From contig JAFSHE010000225.1 of NCBI GenBank assembly GCA_017440445.1, positions 1 through 10,134 on the forward strand: a stretch of 10,134 nt of DNA, in the 5' to 3' direction. The DNA is from Oscillospiraceae bacterium. GTDB lineage: Bacteria > Bacillota_A > Clostridia > Oscillospirales > Ruminococcaceae. The position numbers and the translations under genes were made by a program. Of the stretch, positions 1-6,658 are shown piece after piece; positions within the stretch are counted from its first letter, which is position 1; each line of letters opens with the position of its first letter. The notes under the pieces were generated by a model. The model made no database searches. It saw only the letters and a program-made list of their open reading frames with translations, and was not told where the DNA came from.

Positions 1-621
1 CCCGCACCTGTGATATATGGCTGTTCACGTACTGATACGGGCGTCCATGCAAGGGAATTCTGCTTCAATGTGCATATCGATAACCGAATTCCCTGTGAGG
101 GCTTTGTAAAAGGGATGAATACACTTCTTCCGTCTGATATAGCAGTGCTTTCCTGTGAGGAGGTTGAGGAGGACTTTCATGCCCGATACTGCGCTAAGGG
201 AAAGGAATATGTTTACATCATAAACAACAAGCCGCAGCGTGATGTTTTCATGCAGAATTTAGCCTTTCACTATCCCTACAAGCTTGATATTGAGGCTATG
301 AGAAGTGCAGCAAAGCTCCTTGTAGGTGAGCATGATTTTGGCGGTTTCTGCCGTGCTGAGGGAAAGGCACGAATGAAGTCTACTGTCCGTACTATTTATG
401 ACATTTCTGTTATCGAGCAGGATGGACAGTGCGAGGTACGCATAAGCGGAAACGGATTTTTATACAACATGGTAAGGATATTGACAGGTACGCTCATATA
501 TATCAGCGAGGGCAAGCGCACCGAGCAGGATATAATAAGAGCGCTTGAAACGGGTGACCGTTCGTTCAGCGGGCTTACGCTCCCGCCGAGCGGTCTGTAT
601 CTGAATAGGGTTTTTTACTGA
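1..621 (+). CDS. truA: tRNA pseudouridine synthase A, 3' part (5' end outside window)
   Basis: TruA isomerises uridine to pseudouridine at positions 38-40 of the tRNA anticodon arm. The frame is open from base 1, giving 206 codons before the TGA, so roughly the first 45-50 residues of a usual ~250-residue enzyme are missing. The catalytic motif is near the left edge: G-C-S-R-T-D-T-G-V-H-A, with the nucleophilic Asp at codon 34-36. Later family landmarks follow in order: the H-D-F-x-x-F-C segment around 330-350 and the FLYNMVR-TGTLI segment near the C-terminus (about 460-500). A GTG at 10 is in frame but cannot be the true start, because family sequence continues upstream of it. The next gene starts 21 nt downstream, so it is probably the first visible gene of a five-gene operon. 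Identification is firm. Confidence 0.96.
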   Translation, partial: PAPVIYGCSRTDTGVHAREFCFNVHIDNRIPCEGFVKGMNTLLPSDIAVLSCEEVEEDFHARYCAKGKEYVYIINNKPQRDVFMQNLAFHYPYKLDIEAMRSAAKLLVGEHDFGGFCRAEGKARMKSTVRTIYDISVIEQDGQCEVRISGNGFLYNMVRILTGTLIYISEGKRTEQDIIRALETGDRSFSGLTLPPSGLYLNRVFY

Positions 622-642
622 TATCATCAAGGAAGGTGCTAT

Positions 643-1776
643 ATGGAGGAACGCAATAATATAAATAGCTTCCGTAAGAAACGTGCACGTCGCAAGTTTA
701 TTTTCCGTCTTGCGGTGGTCGTGCTGTTTGTTCTTGTGGTGGTCCTTATAGTGATAAACTGGAGTAAGATAATTTCTCCTCTTAAGGATGCAGCTCTCGA
801 TGTTGGTGAGGGTGGATTTCCCGTAGAGCTTCCCGGTAGTGCAGGATATACGCTTGAGGGGCTTGGAGATAATTTTTATCTGCTGACAGATACTTATATT
901 TATACATATAACGGTGAAGGAGCGCTGATAACAGATATACAGCACGGATTCCAGAATCCTGTTTCTGACTCCAATAACAAGAGAATAGTCGTGTATGATA
1001 AGAACGGTAAGGAGTTTGATCTTTATTCACGTTCTCATCTTGTGTACGAGAAGGCTCTCGAGGACAGCATAGTGTTTGCTTCGATAGGAAATGACGACAG
1101 ATGTGCTGTTGTTACCACATCCACACGATACAGCAACTATCTTTATGTATTTAATGGGGAAGGCGAGCAGATATTCCGTTGGGCATCTCCGGATTATAAG
1201 ATAATGCAGGTGGAGTTTTCTGACGACGACAAGAGCATATTTGTAACTGCTCTGGGTTCAAAAGGCGGAGACCTTCAGCTTTATCTTATCAGGTTTGACC
1301 TTGATAACGCTGAATCTCACATCTGGCAGAGCTATGTTGGTGCTGATATCTCTTACTCGATAGACTACTGTTCGGATGGCATATATGTGGTTACAGACGG
1401 AGGCTGTACGCTTTTTGACAGCGTGACCGGTGCAAATACAGCGATAAGCGCTTTCAATAAGACTGTTTCGATGCTTCCCGATAATGATCAGCTTCGTACA
1501 GTTGTTTTCCGTGACCCTGCGTCCAGCGGAGATGTTATTTCTGTTTACGGAAGTGGTCTGGAGAATTCGGCTGTGCTTTATGTTGACAATCTCACAGATG
1601 TGTATGAAGCAGATGGCAGATGTTACGTGCTTTCGGGTTCACAGCTGTTTTGTTATAATTCTTCGCTTGAGCCTGTCAAGACATACGAGCTTGATGACGT
1701 GTATTCGGATGTGATAGTCATGAACGGATATGCATATCTGCTTGGATATAATGTAGTACAGCGTACAGCGTTGTAA
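643..1776 (+). CDS. Membrane-anchored, propeller-like protein of unknown function (DUF5711-like)
   Basis: This is a 377-residue protein with a strongly basic N-terminus (RKKRARRK, residues 11-18), then one hydrophobic segment (about 19-39), then a long extracytoplasmic-looking region. That pattern predicts a type II, N-in single-pass membrane protein. The outer part consists of repeated short beta-rich units such as 'YLYVFNGEGEQIFRW' and 'QLFCYNSSLEPVKTY', which resemble blades of a WD40/PQQ-type propeller; no catalytic motif is visible. From memory it resembles the Firmicutes family DUF5711, but that name was not verified. The start at 643 has an AGGAAGG ribosome site at 630-636. It lies between truA (21-nt gap) and a CvpA-family gene (25-nt gap), so it is co-transcribed with them. 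A role in sensing or scaffolding at the envelope is conceivable, but nothing here proves it. Confidence 0.85.
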   Translation: MEERNNINSFRKKRARRKFIFRLAVVVLFVLVVVLIVINWSKIISPLKDAALDVGEGGFPVELPGSAGYTLEGLGDNFYLLTDTYIYTYNGEGALITDIQHGFQNPVSDSNNKRIVVYDKNGKEFDLYSRSHLVYEKALEDSIVFASIGNDDRCAVVTTSTRYSNYLYVFNGEGEQIFRWASPDYKIMQVEFSDDDKSIFVTALGSKGGDLQLYLIRFDLDNAESHIWQSYVGADISYSIDYCSDGIYVVTDGGCTLFDSVTGANTAISAFNKTVSMLPDNDQLRTVVFRDPASSGDVISVYGSGLENSAVLYVDNLTDVYEADGRCYVLSGSQLFCYNSSLEPVKTYELDDVYSDVIVMNGYAYLLGYNVVQRTAL

Positions 1777-1801
1777 TGATTTCTTAGTTGAAAGGATATT
1801 T

Positions 1802-2836
1802 ATGGGAACAGAATTTGCGATAGTATACGATCTTGTGGTCGTGGCAATACTTATAGGTATGCTGTTTGCAGGATTTAAAAGAGGCTTTGCAAGTGCGGTG
1901 ATAAGCCTTGCGGCGGTATTTGTAGCTTTTGCATGTGCTATGATATTCAGCCAGCCCATTACAGATGCTCTGTATACAGATATCGTTGAAAAGCCTGTCG
2001 AGGAGGCTGTAAGCGCCGCACTTGATGATACGATGGATTCCATCGACCTTGCAGAGATAGCATCTATTGATTACAGCAAGGTCCTGATATCTGATGTTGC
2101 GGTAGGTGATATCGAGCCGAGATATATCGGCTCAGGAAAGGCACTTTTTGACCTTTCTGATCTTGATTTAAGCGGAACAGGCATTTCCAAGGCAGATCTT
2201 ACAAAGTTCGGAATTGTAAAGGGAACGGATTTTTCGTCTGTAAACGCAAAGACGGCTGAATTCACCATGACGGATATCGACCGCTACGGACTGGGACAGA
2301 TGGCAGTTGCTCAGTATATCGCTGTAAGCATGCAGAAGACCGATCTTTTCGATACATTTGCTGAGTTTGTAGGAGATGTTGGTAAGGCAGTACCTGCTTT
2401 CTTCGGTACGATGTCGCAGGAGATAGTAAACGGAAGCGTTCCATCACTGCGTTCAGTGATACTGGTGATGATCTCGAGTGCTTCAAATGCAAAGGATGCT
2501 GTTATTAACGGTATTGTAGAGCCATGTGTGAGGATCGCTGTTCAGACTATTGCGTTTGCTGTTATCTTCATCGTTGTATCCATACTGCTTAATCTGCTTG
2601 CAAAGCTGCTGGAGTTTGTGAACAAGATACCTGTTATTGGTGGACTTAACGCATTCTGCGGCGGAGTGGTAGGTGTGGTACAGGGACTCCTTACAATATG
2701 CGTGGTTTGTCTTGCAGTCAGAATGGTAACTGTACTTACAGGCGGTAATATAATGTTTTTCAATAATGCCGCAATTGATTCTTCAATTATATTCAAGTAT
2801 TTCTATGATTTTGAACTGTTGAACTTCATAAGCTGA
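1802..2836 (+). CDS. CvpA-family membrane protein with large central insertion
   Basis: CvpA-family proteins are small polytopic membrane proteins, first linked to colicin V production and otherwise poorly defined. This 344-residue member has two N-terminal membrane segments (about 8-26 and 29-50) with the family's G-F-K-R-G-F between them. Two C-terminal segments follow (about 245-267 and 284-310) around the typical 'KIPVIGGLNAFCGGVVGVVQG' stretch. The tail near residue 328-342 (SIIFKYFYDFELLNF) also fits the family. Usual members are about 160-230 residues. Here about 190 residues separate the two membrane pairs; this stretch is acidic and mostly soluble-looking and is not recognised. An AAAGGA ribosome site at 1792-1797 precedes the ATG. 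The gene sits between the propeller-like gene and the Clp ATPase gene. Family assignment is fairly sure; the function is unknown. Confidence 0.85.
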   Translation: MGTEFAIVYDLVVVAILIGMLFAGFKRGFASAVISLAAVFVAFACAMIFSQPITDALYTDIVEKPVEEAVSAALDDTMDSIDLAEIASIDYSKVLISDVAVGDIEPRYIGSGKALFDLSDLDLSGTGISKADLTKFGIVKGTDFSSVNAKTAEFTMTDIDRYGLGQMAVAQYIAVSMQKTDLFDTFAEFVGDVGKAVPAFFGTMSQEIVNGSVPSLRSVILVMISSASNAKDAVINGIVEPCVRIAVQTIAFAVIFIVVSILLNLLAKLLEFVNKIPVIGGLNAFCGGVVGVVQGLLTICVVCLAVRMVTVLTGGNIMFFNNAAIDSSIIFKYFYDFELLNFIS

Positions 2837-2861
2837 TAAACAGAGAGATAAGGTGATAAAA

Positions 2862-5234
2862 ATGATTATGTGTTCAAGATGTAAAAAGCGTCCTGCGGCG
2901 GTGTTTATATCCTCGCTCCAGGGTGCTGAAAGAAAGAACGAGGGTCTGTGCCTGAAGTGTGCCAAGGACCTCGGCATGCCGCAGATAGATGATTATCTGA
3001 AACAGATGGGGATATCCGAGGAGGATTTCGATAATGTTTACGAAACCATGTTCGGAGAGAACGGCATGCTGGATAATGAGATACTGAAAAATCTCAGTGC
3101 AGATGGCGAGGATGGAATTGCCATGCCTGACATCAACGAGCTTTCGGACATCCTTAACGATGAAAAGAGTGACGATGACCACTTTGAACATGGCGGAGCA
3201 AATACGATGCCAAGCTTTTTGAAAAACCTCTTTGGCGGGTCGTTTTCAGGTGATAAGAAGTCGGGCGAAGGTAGTGAAAGCTCCTCTGCAGATAATAAGA
3301 AGAAAAAGGAAAAGACTGATAAGAAGCGCAAGTTCCTTGAAACATACTGTACCAATCTTACCAGACGTGCAAAGGATGGCAAGATAGATCGTATTATCGG
3401 TCGTGACAGGGAGATATACAGAGTTCTTCAGATACTGTCCCGTAGAACAAAGAACAACCCCTGCCTTATTGGTGAACCGGGTGTCGGAAAAACTGCGATA
3501 GCAGAGGGCATAGCATTACGCCTTGTCAGCGGAGATGTTCCCTTCAGACTCCAGGGGAAGGAGCTGTATCTTCTCGACCTTACAGCACTTGTTGCGGGAA
3601 CACAGTTCAGAGGACAGTTTGAAAGTCGTGTGAAATCCCTTATTGACGAGGTGAAGGCAGCGGGTAACATAATCCTGTTTATTGACGCGGTGCACAATCT
3701 TGTCGGCACAGGCGATTCAGAGGGCACGATGAATGCCGCTAATATGTTTAAGCCTGCGCTTTCCCGTGGAGAGCTTCAGGTGATCGGCGCTACGACATTC
3801 AACGAGTACAGAAAGCATATTGAAAAGGACAGTGCATTGGAGCGCCGTTTCCAGCCTGTCACCATAACAGAGCCTACCATCGACGAAACTGTGGAGCTTC
3901 TTGAGGGAATCAAGGAGTATTACGAGGCTCACCACAAGGTGAAGATATCCTCCGAGCTTACAAGAATGTGCGCAGTGCTTTCCGAGAGATACATCAATGA
4001 CAGATTTCTGCCCGACAAGGCGATAGACCTGCTTGACGAGTCCTGTGCATGCGCAAGCCTTGTAAATGAGGATATAACCGAGTACGAGAAGCTGAAATCA
4101 GAGACCGAAAAGCTCAAAGCCGAGGAAACAAAGCTTGGCGAGGGCGCTGAAATCGACTACGAGAAGATGGCTGAGCTTAAAACTCAGATAGCAAAAAACG
4201 AAGCACGTATATCTGAAATAAAGGATAAGGCAGAGAATGTCAATGTCACCATGGATGATCTTGCAAAGGTCATAGAGATGTGGACAGGTATTCCCGCAAA
4301 CAAGATTCAGGAGACCGAGTACAAGCGTATCGCTCATCTTGAGGATAACCTCAAAGAAAGAGTGATCGGTCAGGACGAGGCTTGCCTTGCCGTGGCTAAG
4401 GCGATAAAGCGCACGAGAGTACAGCTCTCCGAGCGCCGCAGACCTGCGTCCTTTATTTTCGTTGGACCGACAGGCGTAGGAAAGACAGAGCTTGTAAAGG
4501 TGCTTGCAAAGGAAATGTTTGATACGGTTGAGCCGCTTATTAGGCTTGACATGTCTGAGTACATGGAAAAGCACAGCGTTTCCAAGATAATCGGCTCACC
4601 TCCCGGATATGTCGGATATGACGAGGCGGGACAGCTTACTGAAAAGGTACGCAGAAAGCCGTATTCTGTTATCCTGTTTGATGAGATAGAAAAAGCTCAC
4701 CCCGATGTCATGAATATTCTTCTCCAGATACTTGACGAGGGTAAGATAAACGATGCTCATGGCCGCTCAGTAAGCTTCGAGAATACCATTATCTGCATGA
4801 CATCAAATGCAGGCTCGGGTCACAGCACGGGTGGAATTGGTTTCTCCAAGACTGATGGAGATATCAGTAAGGAACGTGCTATGAAGGGCCTTAAGGACTT
4901 CCTGCGTCCAGAGTTCCTCGCACGAATTGATGAGATAGTCGTGTTTACACCTCTTTCCGTTGAGGATTACGCAAGAATTGCAAAGCTCATGCTTGAGGAA
5001 CTTAGAAATCCTCTCAAGGAGAAGCGCATGGAGCTTGAGATATCCGACGATGTGTACACTGTTGTTGCGAAAAAGTCCCATGGCGGAAAATTCGGCGGCA
5101 GAGATATCCGCCGTGTAATAAGAACCGAAATAGAGGATGTTTTAGCGGAAACCATTATAGATAATGTAGATAAGAGCATCAGCAGGATAATCATTTCCGC
5201 TGACGGCGATAAAATAAAGGTGACCGCACAATGA
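2862..5234 (+). CDS. ClpE/ClpC-type AAA+ unfoldase with N-terminal zinc finger; first Walker B Glu replaced by Ala
   Basis: A Hsp100 unfoldase that would feed proteins to the ClpP protease. The ATG at 2862 (790 aa) is preferred: AAGGTGA (2850-2856) is well spaced for it, whereas the in-frame GTG at 2853 lies inside that site. Domains in order: a Cys4 zinc finger (C4, C7, C30, C33) as in ClpE, replacing the usual Clp-N repeat domain; an acidic then Lys-rich linker (about 40-165); the first AAA+ domain with Walker A GEPGVGKT (204-211) and Arg pair R328/R329; a short coiled-coil M domain (about 405-462); and the second AAA+ domain with Walker A GPTGVGKT (535-542), Walker B D607-E608, the ClpP-docking tripeptide I659-G660-F661 and sensor-2 GGR (745-747). 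The oddity is the first Walker B, which reads F-I-D275-A276 where the family has D-E. Domain 1 may therefore bind ATP but hydrolyse it poorly. The stop overlaps the next start (ATGA). Confidence 0.95.
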   Translation: MIMCSRCKKRPAAVFISSLQGAERKNEGLCLKCAKDLGMPQIDDYLKQMGISEEDFDNVYETMFGENGMLDNEILKNLSADGEDGIAMPDINELSDILNDEKSDDDHFEHGGANTMPSFLKNLFGGSFSGDKKSGEGSESSSADNKKKKEKTDKKRKFLETYCTNLTRRAKDGKIDRIIGRDREIYRVLQILSRRTKNNPCLIGEPGVGKTAIAEGIALRLVSGDVPFRLQGKELYLLDLTALVAGTQFRGQFESRVKSLIDEVKAAGNIILFIDAVHNLVGTGDSEGTMNAANMFKPALSRGELQVIGATTFNEYRKHIEKDSALERRFQPVTITEPTIDETVELLEGIKEYYEAHHKVKISSELTRMCAVLSERYINDRFLPDKAIDLLDESCACASLVNEDITEYEKLKSETEKLKAEETKLGEGAEIDYEKMAELKTQIAKNEARISEIKDKAENVNVTMDDLAKVIEMWTGIPANKIQETEYKRIAHLEDNLKERVIGQDEACLAVAKAIKRTRVQLSERRRPASFIFVGPTGVGKTELVKVLAKEMFDTVEPLIRLDMSEYMEKHSVSKIIGSPPGYVGYDEAGQLTEKVRRKPYSVILFDEIEKAHPDVMNILLQILDEGKINDAHGRSVSFENTIICMTSNAGSGHSTGGIGFSKTDGDISKERAMKGLKDFLRPEFLARIDEIVVFTPLSVEDYARIAKLMLEELRNPLKEKRMELEISDDVYTVVAKKSHGGKFGGRDIRRVIRTEIEDVLAETIIDNVDKSISRIIISADGDKIKVTAQ

Positions 5235-5938
5235 GCGTTGTTGTCATAACCGGAGGCACAGGCGCTATCGGGTATGCGATAGCCAAGGAGTACGCCGCTT
5301 CGGATGATGTTATAATCACTTACAATTCCAGAGATGATGTGGCTAAGCATATAAGCAGCTTGCTGCGCTGTAAGGCGGTACAGGCTGACGTTTCCGACAG
5401 GGAGAGCGTTGACCGTGCGGTTGAGCAGATACTTCGGGAATACGGTCATATCGATGTTCTTGTGAATAATGCGGGAATATCCCAGATAAAGCTGTTTACC
5501 GATACTACCTCCGCAGATTGGGAGCGGATGATAGGTGTGAACCTTACAGGCTGCTTCAATATGACACAGGCATGTGTAGGCTCAATGATATCCCGCAAAA
5601 GCGGTGCGATAGTAAATATTTCTTCCGTGTGGGGAGTACATGGTGCATCCTGCGAGGTGGCATACTCTGCATCAAAGGCGGGAGTGATAGGAATGACAAA
5701 GGCTCTCGCTAAAGAGTTAGGCGCATCGGGAATAACAGTGAATTGCATCGCCCCTGGAGTTATAGACAGCCCCATGAACAGCACTCACCTTAATGAGGAG
5801 GAGCTTGCCGAGCTTTGCGATGCTACTCCGCTCATGCGGCTTGGCAGGGCAGAGGAGGTCGCACAGGCTGTACGGTCTATTGCTGAAAACAGATTTATCA
5901 CGGGACAAGTTCTCGGAGTAGACGGCGGATTTTATTGA
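5231..5938 (+). CDS. Short-chain dehydrogenase/reductase, FabG-like; possibly an EF-P 5-aminopentanone reductase (YmfI type)
   Basis: A complete 235-residue classical SDR that would reduce a carbonyl with NAD(P)H in the cytoplasm. The cofactor loop is T7-G-G-T-G-A-I-G14, with Ala at the usual second glycine. NNAG is at 79-82, and the catalytic tetrad N104, S132, Y145, K149 is complete and spaced as in FabG. It ends with the family's ITGQVLGVDGG. The segment around the active site, S-S-V-W-G-V-H-G-A-S-C-E-V-A-Y-S, resembles from memory the YmfI group, which reduces a modified lysine on elongation factor P in Bacillus, more than it resembles fatty-acid FabG. That assignment is inference, and no EF-P or fatty-acid gene is in view. 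The ATG overlaps the clp stop by 4 nt, implying coupled translation. No convincing terminator was found after the gene. Confidence 0.9.
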   Translation: MSVVVITGGTGAIGYAIAKEYAASDDVIITYNSRDDVAKHISSLLRCKAVQADVSDRESVDRAVEQILREYGHIDVLVNNAGISQIKLFTDTTSADWERMIGVNLTGCFNMTQACVGSMISRKSGAIVNISSVWGVHGASCEVAYSASKAGVIGMTKALAKELGASGITVNCIAPGVIDSPMNSTHLNEEELAELCDATPLMRLGRAEEVAQAVRSIAENRFITGQVLGVDGGFY

Positions 5939-5978
5939 AGATACATTTTTAACCATTATATTGAGGTCATATTTGTTC

Positions 5979-5990
5979 TTTTGTACAAAA
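5979..5990. repeat. 12-bp perfect palindrome TTTTGTACAAAA
   Basis: The palindrome lies 50 bp upstream of the -35 box of the oadG promoter, in the spacer after the SDR gene. Its centre (GTAC) leaves no room for an RNA loop, so it suits a dimeric DNA-binding protein better than a terminator. No regulator family is recognised and it could be chance in AT-rich DNA. Confidence 0.3.
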
Positions 5991-6039
5991 TGATGATAAA
6001 CTCGTATCAAAGTTTGTCAAATAAATCTCAAATAACGGG

Positions 6040-6068
6040 TTGAATTTTAGGTAAAAATAGTGTATAAT
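6040..6068 (+). promoter_or_regulatory. SigA-type promoter of the oadG-oadB unit
   Basis: TTGAAT at 6040-6045 and TATAAT at 6063-6068 are separated by exactly 17 nt, close to the housekeeping sigma consensus. Transcription would start near 6075, giving a leader of about 45 nt before the ATG at 6120. This makes oadG-oadB a unit separate from the genes to the left. Confidence 0.8.
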
Positions 6069-6085
6069 TAATCTTGATTTGATTA

Positions 6086-6104
6086 TTTGGAACTATGTTC
6101 CGAA
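6086..6104 (+). promoter_or_regulatory. Small leader hairpin next to the oadG ribosome site
   Basis: The stem GGAAC/GTTCC (6089-6093 with 6097-6101, loop TAT) can be extended by a T-G wobble and two T-A pairs to 6086-6104. It ends just before the AGGAGA ribosome site at 6108-6113. It might tune translation or mRNA stability, but its size is modest and a function is not shown. Confidence 0.3.
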
Positions 6105-6119
6105 AAAAGGAGAAAAACT

Positions 6120-6629
6120 ATGAATTTTGCACTTTCTGTTCTGTCGGATGCAGCTGCGGCAGAATCACAGGGCGTAATTGACAGGCTCCAGAGCTATGCT
6201 GGCTCGGCAGAGCAGTCTATCGCTCAGCAGCAGCTTGTAGATCCTGATTACTGGAGCACGGTCGGAATTATCACGATAACAGGAATTCTCGTAGTATTCC
6301 TGATCCTTGCGATACTTATCTTCTTCTTTTGGCTGATGGGTACTATATTTAAGGCTATAGATAAGAGCAAGGCTAAGAAAGCAGAAGCAGCAAAGGCTGC
6401 CGCAGCAGCTGAAGCTGCAAAGGTCGTTTCTGCTCCTGTTGTTGAGGAGATCGCAGAGGATGATTACACAGACGATGATGAGATAATCGCAGTAATCAGT
6501 GCAGCTATTGCGGCATATTCCGAGCAGGACGGCAAGGCTTATGAGATAAGAAGCATCAAGCGCAGAGATAACAGAACACGTTCTGCGTGGAGCCTTGCAG
6601 GTATAGGCGATAATACACGCCCGTTCTGA
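6120..6629 (+). CDS. OadG-type small (gamma) subunit of a Na+-pumping decarboxylase
   Basis: The small membrane subunit of biotin-dependent Na+-translocating decarboxylases (oxaloacetate, methylmalonyl-CoA or glutaconyl-CoA type), which tethers the soluble carboxyltransferase to the channel subunit. The ATG at 6120 follows AGGAGA (6108-6113) by 6 nt and gives 169 residues. The upstream in-frame start at 6087 lacks a ribosome site and lies in the leader. The protein has an N-terminal polar stretch (1-47), one hydrophobic segment (about 49-71), an Ala/Lys-rich linker (82-107) and an acidic DDYTDDDE patch (114-121). The C-terminus, with EIIAVISAAIAAY (121-133) and RSAWSLAG-IGDNTRPF, is characteristic of clostridial members. 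OadB follows after 29 nt. The substrate cannot be told from this subunit. Confidence 0.9.
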   Translation: MNFALSVLSDAAAAESQGVIDRLQSYAGSAEQSIAQQQLVDPDYWSTVGIITITGILVVFLILAILIFFFWLMGTIFKAIDKSKAKKAEAAKAAAAAEAAKVVSAPVVEEIAEDDYTDDDEIIAVISAAIAAYSEQDGKAYEIRSIKRRDNRTRSAWSLAGIGDNTRPF

Positions 6630-6658
6630 TAAAACGACAGAAAGGATAATTAAGTCAC

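Noticed and set aside
2110..2135. Inverted repeat GAGCCGA/TCGGCTC inside the CvpA gene
   Set aside because: It is a 7-bp stem with a 6-nt spacer and no U-run within an intact reading frame. It is most simply explained by the codons for Glu-Pro-Arg and Ile-Gly-Ser.
2853..2861. GTG start for the Clp ATPase, three codons earlier
   Set aside because: The GTG is part of the AAGGTGA ribosome site itself. The ATG at 2862 is correctly spaced, and the zinc finger starts right after it, as in ClpE proteins.
5939..6039. Terminator for the left operon after the SDR gene
   Set aside because: No stem with a following U-run was found. The only symmetric sequence (5979-5990) has no loop. Termination may be factor-dependent or leak into the oad unit.
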